The notes beneath the pieces were generated by a model. The model saw only the letters and a list, made by a program, of their open reading frames with translations, searched no databases and was not told the origin of the DNA. This document shows, one piece after another, positions 57,219 to 64,000 of a stretch of DNA of 64,000 nucleotides. Within the stretch, counting starts at the first letter, position 1. Each line of letters begins with the position of its first letter. The translations under genes and the position numbers were made by a program. Origin of the DNA: Coptis chinensis (Eukaryota > Streptophyta > Magnoliopsida > Ranunculales > Ranunculaceae); assembly GCA_015680905.1 (NCBI GenBank), contig CM027381.1:69367501-69431500 (forward strand), written 5' to 3'.

Positions 57219-58100
57219 TATAAGTGCCACCGATAGCCGGGCCCTCAGATTTTCATAACTTTATCCTTTATTGAGAGGAGTTGCAAGCGCCAGAGTCAAA
57301 GTCTCATAACTCTAGTAGACCGAGTATAAAATGTCTACAGGAAGTAAGCATGTTGTTGAGAGATCAATTTTTAGGTGGGAATACTAGTCTTGAGAATCTG
57401 ACTTTAAAAGAGTCACATTACGTCTTGGGGATCTGACGTAAAAAGACCTAAAAATTTGTTTCTTGAACTAATTCTGATATTCAGCATCAATGGTAATATC
57501 CTACTTTTTTCTCATCCATTTCATTTACTTCTTTATACATTGAGGTCAATGCATGCATAAGTAGGGGGAGGGTGTACTTGAGAAATGAATTTCGAAAATT
57601 AGTTTTCAAAAACAAAAATATTTTTGTTTCTATATCTGTAGCATGAGAAAAATGAATTTTAATGATGAGTCTGGGATATATATTCTATACTGCCTAGTGT
57701 TGAGTTTGATAGATAGTTGATATTATTGATTTCATTACCGCTTAGACTATTTATTATGCTCGGACATAGTTCTTGTTGATAGAATTCTTTATCAAGGCAC
57801 CACCATAGTACTTGGTCAGTTTTGTGTACTTTTGCTAGAAAAGAGATTTAAACCCCTAGTAAACTGGAAGTAGAATTTTTAGACTTAGCCCGTGAGATTT
57901 GAGCTTTATAACCATTCTTTGGAGAGTTCTTACGAAAAATCCAAGTCTTAATGACTCAACATCTTTCAGTTCTTTATGTCGTTGTAATATAGTCTCATTA
58001 TTTGTTGATTTGGTTAATCACAAAGTGACATCAACTGGGGAGATAGCCATTAGGTCTTGTAGTCTATTCGAAATAGAGTATCATACTGATAAGTTAAGTA

Positions 58101-58284
58101 GTGAACCTATTCAGCCTTTATCCCACCTAATAGGACCATCATGTTAAACCCTTTTGAGCCTTACAATAAGCCATTTTCTTTCATAAAACCCTGTGAACCT
58201 ATTCAGCCTTTATCCCACCTAATAGGACCATCATGTTAAACCCTTTTGAGCCTTACAATAAGCCATTTTCTTTCATAAAACCCT
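58101..58284 (+). repeat. Exact 92-bp tandem duplication
   Basis: Units 58101-58192 and 58193-58284 are identical, beginning GTGAACCTATTCAGCC and ending CATAAAACCCT. Confidence 0.95.
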
Positions 58285-59337
58285 TTACCCTTTACCCAAC
58301 TCCAGACAAGGACTATAGCCAAAATCTTTATCAGCCATACCCATATGTTTCTGAGAATACGAGGGGCACAAAGAGGAAGAAATAACACAAAAAGAAGATT
58401 ACAAGGAAATACCAGAGAGATACAATGAAGACCATCATTCAGTTTTAACTTAACTAAAAAAAAACAGTTGAACAGAATGGATGGAAAAGCTAAGAGAAAG
58501 GAAGAACTTTCTCTGCAATACAGAATTTGAAGAAATCTTCCAAAGAATGAAGGAAAACCCTTAGTGTTTTCAGAAACAACCTTAGAATCCTTTTTACCTT
58601 TCCTTCATAAACCAATACCCAAGCCAAGTTACAACCCATGACTTATCACTACAATATGGTACAAAGTCTAGAATAGGTGAGAGGATGCTAAAGTGAAGGA
58701 CCCGACACTTCATATGTGAATGACATTCTTTTCATGAGACTACTTTTATTCAGAAGTCTGTTTTTCAAGGTAGTATGTGGGATGTTCGTATGCATTATTC
58801 TTTTCCCCACATACATGAGGTAAAATAGTAGACCATCTTCTTAGAGATTCTTTTATGAGAGTATGACTGGTGAGAATTGAAAGTCGAGATTATATGTCTA
58901 AAGGTAAACTAGGGATTCTGTTTCTTGGATAGGAGAGTATAGGAGATTGACTAAGTACACACATAAGCCTTGATTGAGAATTTTGTCAATTTTTACTATC
59001 TTCCATCATAATCTATGAGTCTTTGCAGTAATATAGTTAGCAATGGAGACTGTCTGTTGGAGTAAGCACTAAGTGGGTAAGGAATTTCTCTCTCTGAAAA
59101 ATACTATCATTCTTGAACATGCTATTGATTGATTTTGTGGGTATATCACCTGAAAACCTTCACTTAGACTATAACTTCGTCCTTTTGAGGAACTTAAAGG
59201 TTTAAAGCCTTGTTGCATATGGTAAATGCAATTCACGATGCCTCTTGAAAAATGAGTTAGGATTTTATTTTTGTTATTAGGATGTGATTTTGATCACTTA
59301 TCTATTTTTTATCTTATTTGCTAAGAGACTAGCAAAA

Positions 59338-59353
59338 GGCTAGTTGGGAGCTG
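59338..59353 (+). other. Polypurine-rich tract before the 3' LTR
   Basis: GGCTAGTTGGGAGCTG directly precedes the 3' LTR. It is a weak purine tract but in the right position. Confidence 0.5.
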
Positions 59354-60927
59354 TAATAAGTGTTTAAAAAGTGCAATTTAACCCTCGATTATGCCTCTTG
59401 TTTAGCCATCTTAGTGGACTAATAGTGTTTGTAAGTTATGTTTTATGATTCTATAGGTCAAAGAGAGAGTTTTGTGGAATATTAGAGAAAAAAAAGGGTA
59501 AAACGGAGCAATTTGGAGCATTAAGGATCACATGGGAAGCCCGTGGACAATCATGGAGAAGGCCAAGGAATTGGAGCTATTAAAGATGCGACTTAGACCT
59601 ATTTTAAAGCCTATTTATAAGCCTAAGGCCAAAGGATTTGTTGCTTGGACCAAAGCCCATAAAAGAGGATAGAAGGATAGAGCAGAAGAGACAAAATAGG
59701 CTTACGCGTCTGGGACGCATGGATCGAGCGTCCAGACGCATTGCTTGCGTCTGAGATGCATGAATAGTGCGTCCAGATGCATGAATCGACATTGTAGCCA
59801 ATTCCTTCTCAGTTTTGGAGATGAAGTTGGACTCTGAAAGAAGTATATTTGTATTAGGAAACAAATGACGGTTTGGAATGCTTCTAGAGCTCATTGTAAC
59901 CTCTATAAATAGATGACCTAAGTGCCTCATGTAATTTGCTAATTCACTTATACTCTTGTCTCCAGAACTTGAGGCAGAGAGAGATTAATAATAAAAGTTC
60001 GGCTTTAACTAGCTGAGTCTTAATAAATTAGTCTTTCTAGTCTTATGTTCTTCGACTCTTCTTCTTCTCATTCTTCGTGTTCTTCCTTCTCTATGGAAGG
60101 CTAATCTTCTCCTTCAAGGGAGAAGATGAAGCTAGTGATTAAGGTTTAATGATTCTTCTGGTTCATGGTGTTCTTCAATCAGGTTAGTTCTTTATGTTTT
60201 TAGTTATTAGTTCCATTGCTCACACTAGGAGATAGAAGTATAGAATAGGGTTTATGTTTTGCAATATTAATATCATGCTAGTGTTATTTACTTTTCTTCT
60301 AGTAGTATAGTTCTTTAGAGTTAGGGAAGCATTCTTTGTGTTGCCTTAGAAGGGTAGCTCGGGGGTGGGCTGCCTAGGGAAGTATTCTTTGTGTTTGCCT
60401 TAAGTGGTGATTCATTGAATGGCCGCCCTATTAGGAAGTACTCCTTGATGTTGCTCTCAGTAATATATTGAATGGCTGCCCGAGCTTATATAAAAGGAAA
60501 GAAGATATTAATAGCATAAACATAGGAACAACCTTAAGTAGAGTTAATTGTTAATGATGTTTCGTCCAAGAGGGCATCAACACTCGCTCGATTGCCTAAT
60601 TGTAGTCTACTTGTAAGAACAACCATGAAGCAGAAGGTCATAGATTAAAAGTATTGGTGGATTCTAATCTCTTTAATTCTCTCTTTTATAAATTCTCAAT
60701 AGTTTAGTTAATTTAGTTTAATTTAGCATTAGAATCTAAAATATCTATAGTCATAGTTTTTAATCCCTTAAACCCCCTTTCCAGTCCTGTCATTCACATA
60801 ACATGCATTTAAAAGTGGAACGATACCCTACTCATCCTTTACTTATTGAGGGATAATTAGGTTTTGATACACTTTTGTTTTGTTCAACGACCATACACCA
60901 TCTACATACACAAAAAGAGGCTTGTCA
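59354..60927 (+). repeat. 3' LTR of the Athila-like element
   Basis: It aligns with 49313-50872 over the whole length. Its first dinucleotide is TA instead of TG, and it has a small insertion (CCCTTTCCAGT region) near 60,775. Confidence 0.92.
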
Positions 60928-60932
60928 TCAAT
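60928..60932. repeat. Right target duplication of the Athila-like element
   Basis: TCAAT, identical to 49308-49312. Confidence 0.85.
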
Positions 60933-62503
60933 GGGCAAGACATGTTATCTGTTTTTCATCTTCATATGGTGCTTAACGCTTTGACATTTATGCTCTTTGA
61001 GGATATAGGAATAAACTTTCTTAAGGGTGGATAATTATTTGAATACAAAAGTTGCAAAATTATGTTTGTGTGCAGTTGCGCATTATTCGTTCAGTGCCCA
61101 TTTGGACACATGATAGAGTCTGAATGCTAAAGATGTGCTCTCTGATAGGCAATGAAACACCGAAAAGTGGTTCGAGTGACACCATGTGCCTGGCAGTAGA
61201 GATGGTTAGTTAACATTTCAATCAAGTTGGTCTTTTCTGTATTGCTATAAATAATTGGCATACTATTGAGAGAGTTTCCTTCTCAGTAGTGGTTATTATC
61301 TTTTACATACTGATGACATTGTTAATTGACTTTTCTCTTATTGGAAACTAACCGTACTTTAACTTAAGTTGGAGATACTAATTTTATATCTTTTCAAACT
61401 TAGACATTTTGTGCTATTTTTGGTTTATGCAGGTTTAGGAGGCAAGGGCAGCAGCTGAAAAATCTCAGTCATTGTTGCTTAACGTGGCCAATAGGAAGAG
61501 AAATAAGCCAGGTTAAGGTGACTTCAGATCATCATGAAGAAGTGATTAAGGTTGGGATCAGTCCATCATTGAAAGAAAGTGAGTCATTTCAGAAGTTTCT
61601 CTATGTCATTGCAAGCTATCCAGGTGATGTCAGGTACTACTGAGAATGTATTCTGTAATAGTTATTTATTTATATTTTTTCTGAAAAAAATGAATTCATC
61701 TTAAACATTACAAGGAGTCACCTTGGTTCAAGCAACAAAGTTTAAAGGTTCGGTATCGATTGCAAATAGTTTTTGTAATATGTTTATTGCTTTTGTAATA
61801 ATCTGTTTGCATCAATTTTTTGGCTTCGATAATGGCTTCGTATAATTGCAATATGTATGTTTTTGTACGACTTTGATAATGTATGTTGCTGATCAACACT
61901 TAACTTAAGAAATTTAGGGTTTGGGGTTGGGTTTAGAGTTATCGGTAGCATTTGTTGATTTTTATTCCAATTTTTTCAAGATCTCAAGCTTCATATTAGT
62001 ACTGATGTATTGTGACTTTTAGCTTATATTTTTTTGATAATATACTTTGAGATGTTTAACTATTTCGAGTACGTACCATGTTATTGCATAGGTACCCCTA
62101 AATGAGCCAGGCTTTGCCGAACCTATGGAATTGAAGATCCATATATTTCTCTCTACGTGCATGATAAGTAAATTTTTCATAAGCTTATTGATTTTTCTTT
62201 GATTTATTTCTACTTAGTTATATGAAAACTTTGATAATTATAAAGTATTTTAGCTGATGTATTTAAGACAAAACTTTATAGGAATGTAGATATGCTAAAT
62301 CACCATCAATCATACATCACAAGACCACCAAGTAACTGCTACCACTATTTACTTTACAGTTCTAAATTTCTAATAAGCAGAATCAAGGATCTATATGATT
62401 CTAGCTGGCCTAGTGATGCAAGGATGAGACTTATGGAGCATGATGGTACTATTGTATCTTATTTTCTCAATAAATACCAAATAGCGCCAAGCAAGTTGAT
62501 AAC
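60933..62503. other. Unrecognised DNA between two LTR elements
   Basis: The original continuation of the host sequence broken by the Athila-like insertion. Several exon-like stretches end at GT or start after AG, for example EARAAAEKSQSLLLNVANRK at about 61,440-61,515 and IKDLYDSSWPSDARMRLMEH at about 62,380-62,440. They are not one readable gene and I do not recognise a family. Confidence 0.4.
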
Positions 62504-62651
62504 TGTAACGCCCGTATTTTTAAAAATACGTTTTTATCTATTTAATTAATTAATTTAATTATTTATTTTCAAAATTCGCTGGATCGGATTTGAGATATGT
62601 GGGCCTGGTTTTGGGCCCGAGTCTGTGTTGGGCTTGGGTTTCGGACCCCAG

Positions 62652-62659
62652 TATATAAA
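62652..62659 (+). promoter_or_regulatory. TATA box in the putative LTR
   Basis: TATATAAA in CCAGTATATAAACAC, at a suitable distance from the LTR-like start. Confidence 0.45.
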
Positions 62660-63909
62660 CACATTGTTATGGAAAATAGGGTTTAGAGAATAATAAAATA
62701 ATGAAAATGGAAATGGAGAGATTGAAAATTTGGATTTCGGAGGGTGGAGCCGGCGCCTGACTCGAGAAATTCGTAGGAGCTGTTCATACAGGTGAGTATC
62801 TATTTTGTTATTTCACCGGATTTATGATTTTCCGTGTATCGGAGTATACCGACTAAGGTTTCGGCCTATTAATACTGTTCATTATACTGTTATGTTGGAC
62901 TTCGTGCCATTTGTTTTATTAAATTTTATTAAATTTCGGATTTGCATTTGAACTGTCGAATTTTGTTAAAATTGGTAACCGCCGGCTTCGAAGCAGAGCA
63001 TCAATAAGCGTCGCCAAAACAGTGACAAATCTTTCTTTGGCTTGTTGAACTTTCTGTATTTGTTGTTGGTGTTTGGTTGTGGACTGATGAGGGTCGAGTG
63101 GGGGCAGTGAAGCTTGGAGGCGTTAATGGCGGTGGCCGAACCGGTGGTTGGGCTGTTTTTTTTGGTTTGATTGGTTGAATGATGTTTGGTGGTAGTGGGG
63201 ATGGTTGGGGGCTGTCGGAAGTGGTAGAAGCCGTTAATGGTGGCGTGATTTGGCTGAAATTCGCGCTGGCGCTGGTGAGGGTGAGAGGAAAATCGAGTTG
63301 GAGGGTATCGAAATGTTGGGTTTTCATGGGATTGCAAATCCGAGTTGGTTTAGTTTGGGTTGGAGTGCCGGTGAGTGGTGGGTGGCTGGTGGGTCGGAAG
63401 GTGGTGGAGGAGAGAATTGGGGAAGAAGGGGAACCGTTGACCGAATTGGGCTTGGGCTTGGGTCAAGACCAAGTGGATCGGTTTTGTTTAGGCCCGATTC
63501 TAGTTTGTTTAGTTATTGGGCCGGTTTTGTTTTAAGTTCTTGGGCCCTAGCTTGTTTTGTTTGGGGCGAGACTAATTTGGCTTAGCCTATGGGCCAATTC
63601 AACATGTTGGGCCGGTTTTGTTTTAAATTTGTGGACCAGTTTATATTAAAGTTTTTGGGCCGAATCCAATTATGTTTTGGGCCAGTTCAGTACAAGTTTT
63701 TGGGCCAATTTCTGATATTGCTTGGGGTCAGTCCATAGGACTTAAAATAGATCTATATGGGTCTTCCAACTTTTAGACTTTTAAGTTCTAAGGTTTGGGC
63801 TTGGCCAGTTGGGTCCGAACCATTACCTTTGGTCATGAGCCCATGAGCCATGCACCTTTGCCCTTAGCCATGAACCATGGCTATGACCCTGAACCTGTCG
63901 AACATGGAA

Positions 63910-63992
63910 ACGACAGTTTGACTTTGACAATGACGTGTCGACTTTGACTTTGACCATGCCAATTTGACTTTGACTTTGACTTTGACTGTTGA
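63910..63992 (+). repeat. TTTGAC-type hexamer microsatellite
   Basis: Repeated GACTTTGACTTTGAC phrases with interruptions, near the right edge. Confidence 0.8.
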
Positions 63993-64000
63993 CTTTTTCC

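Larger units (their letters stand above)
57219..59353 (+). other. Non-coding 3' interior of the Athila-like element
   Basis: This is the place where some Athila relatives carry an env-like gene. Only short frames exist here (the longest at 57899-58147 has no membrane-protein features), so no env-like gene is present. It contains an exact 92-bp duplication and ends in a purine-rich tract before the 3' LTR. Confidence 0.75.
49313..60927 (+). mobile_element. Athila-like Ty3-gypsy LTR retrotransposon, complete, 11.6 kb
   Basis: Two LTRs of 1.56-1.57 kb, a 5-bp target duplication, a primer-binding site, gag and pol in gypsy order (protease, reverse transcriptase, RNase H, integrase) and a 2.1-kb non-coding part before the 3' LTR. 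The FMDDF form of the catalytic box and the DLGAS protease motif suit the Athila lineage. The reading frame is interrupted by many stop codons but few frame shifts. By eye the LTRs are about 95% identical. Confidence 0.93.
62504..64000 (+). mobile_element. Probable 5' end of another LTR retrotransposon, running off the window
   Basis: TGTAACGCCCGTATTTTTAA at 62504 is like the start of many plant gypsy-type LTRs. A TATA box (TATATAAA, 62652-62659) follows about 150 bp inside, and the sequence is far more G-rich than its surroundings. From 63,480 a family of GGGCC-TTTTGTTTTAAGTTTTTGGGCC-type repeats and, at the very end, TTTGAC hexamers occur. No LTR end, primer-binding site or protein domain is visible, so the call is tentative. 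Confidence 0.45.

Noticed and set aside
57899..58147. Env-like gene in the Athila-like element
   Set aside because: The frame is short, begins at no clear start, and shows neither a signal peptide nor a membrane anchor.
63001..63585. Several overlapping frames of over 100 codons near the right edge
   Set aside because: They are Gly/Trp/Val-rich or Pro/Thr/His-rich products of G/T-rich repeat sequence on both strands and do not resemble any protein family.

Overview
This window is nuclear DNA of a flowering plant, most likely a eudicot. The evidence is a CTP synthase gene split into many short GT-AG exons, two plant-specific DUF761 proteins, and a dense set of plant transposable elements (MULE, Ty1-copia, L1-type LINE, Athila-like Ty3-gypsy, MITE-like elements). 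It is AT-rich and gene-poor. Only three genes look intact or functional: the 3' part of CTP synthase and two DUF761 genes. A fourth intact reading frame, a GRF zinc-finger protein, belongs to a transposon.

Layout. 0-6.6 kb: sixteen exons of a CTP synthase on the plus strand; the 5' part lies outside the window. 6.6-12.2 kb: intergenic DNA with a locally duplicated segment carrying a small GTGTCC-rich insertion, a DUF761 gene on the minus strand (8.9-9.5 kb), a 219-bp hairpin MITE and a tiny poly-A insertion with a 14-bp target duplication. 12.24-19.38 kb: a complete MULE with long terminal inverted repeats and an exact 9-bp target duplication; it carries two convergent genes, a GRF zinc-finger gene next to one end and a decayed MuDR-type transposase next to the other. 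19.58-25.04 kb: a complete but broken Ty1-copia element on the minus strand. 25.04-31.61 kb: a decayed L1-type LINE. 31.8-33.7 kb: a non-coding element with 36-bp terminal inverted repeats filled by about 1.5 kb of palindromic minisatellite. 35.2-35.8 kb: the second DUF761 gene.

37-40.9 kb: remains of another copia element invaded by the LTR and 3' end of a gypsy element on the minus strand, ending at a CACTA-type transposon terminus at 40,861. 41-47 kb: no recognisable gene. 47.2-49 kb: pseudogene pieces of a 5'-3' exoribonuclease (XRN-like) and of an mTERF protein. 49.31-60.93 kb: a complete Athila-like gypsy element with 1.56-kb LTRs and a 5-bp target duplication. 60.9-62.5 kb: unrecognised DNA. 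62.5-64 kb: probably the start of another LTR element running off the window.

The host genes do not form a pathway; what links most of the window is layered transposon insertion and decay. The most interesting items are the two-gene convergent MULE (a layout like maize MuDR, but with a GRF zinc-finger/coiled-coil/membrane protein as the second gene), the palindromic minisatellite element, and the pattern of stop codons in the Athila-like element, nearly all of which fit C-to-T or G-to-A change.
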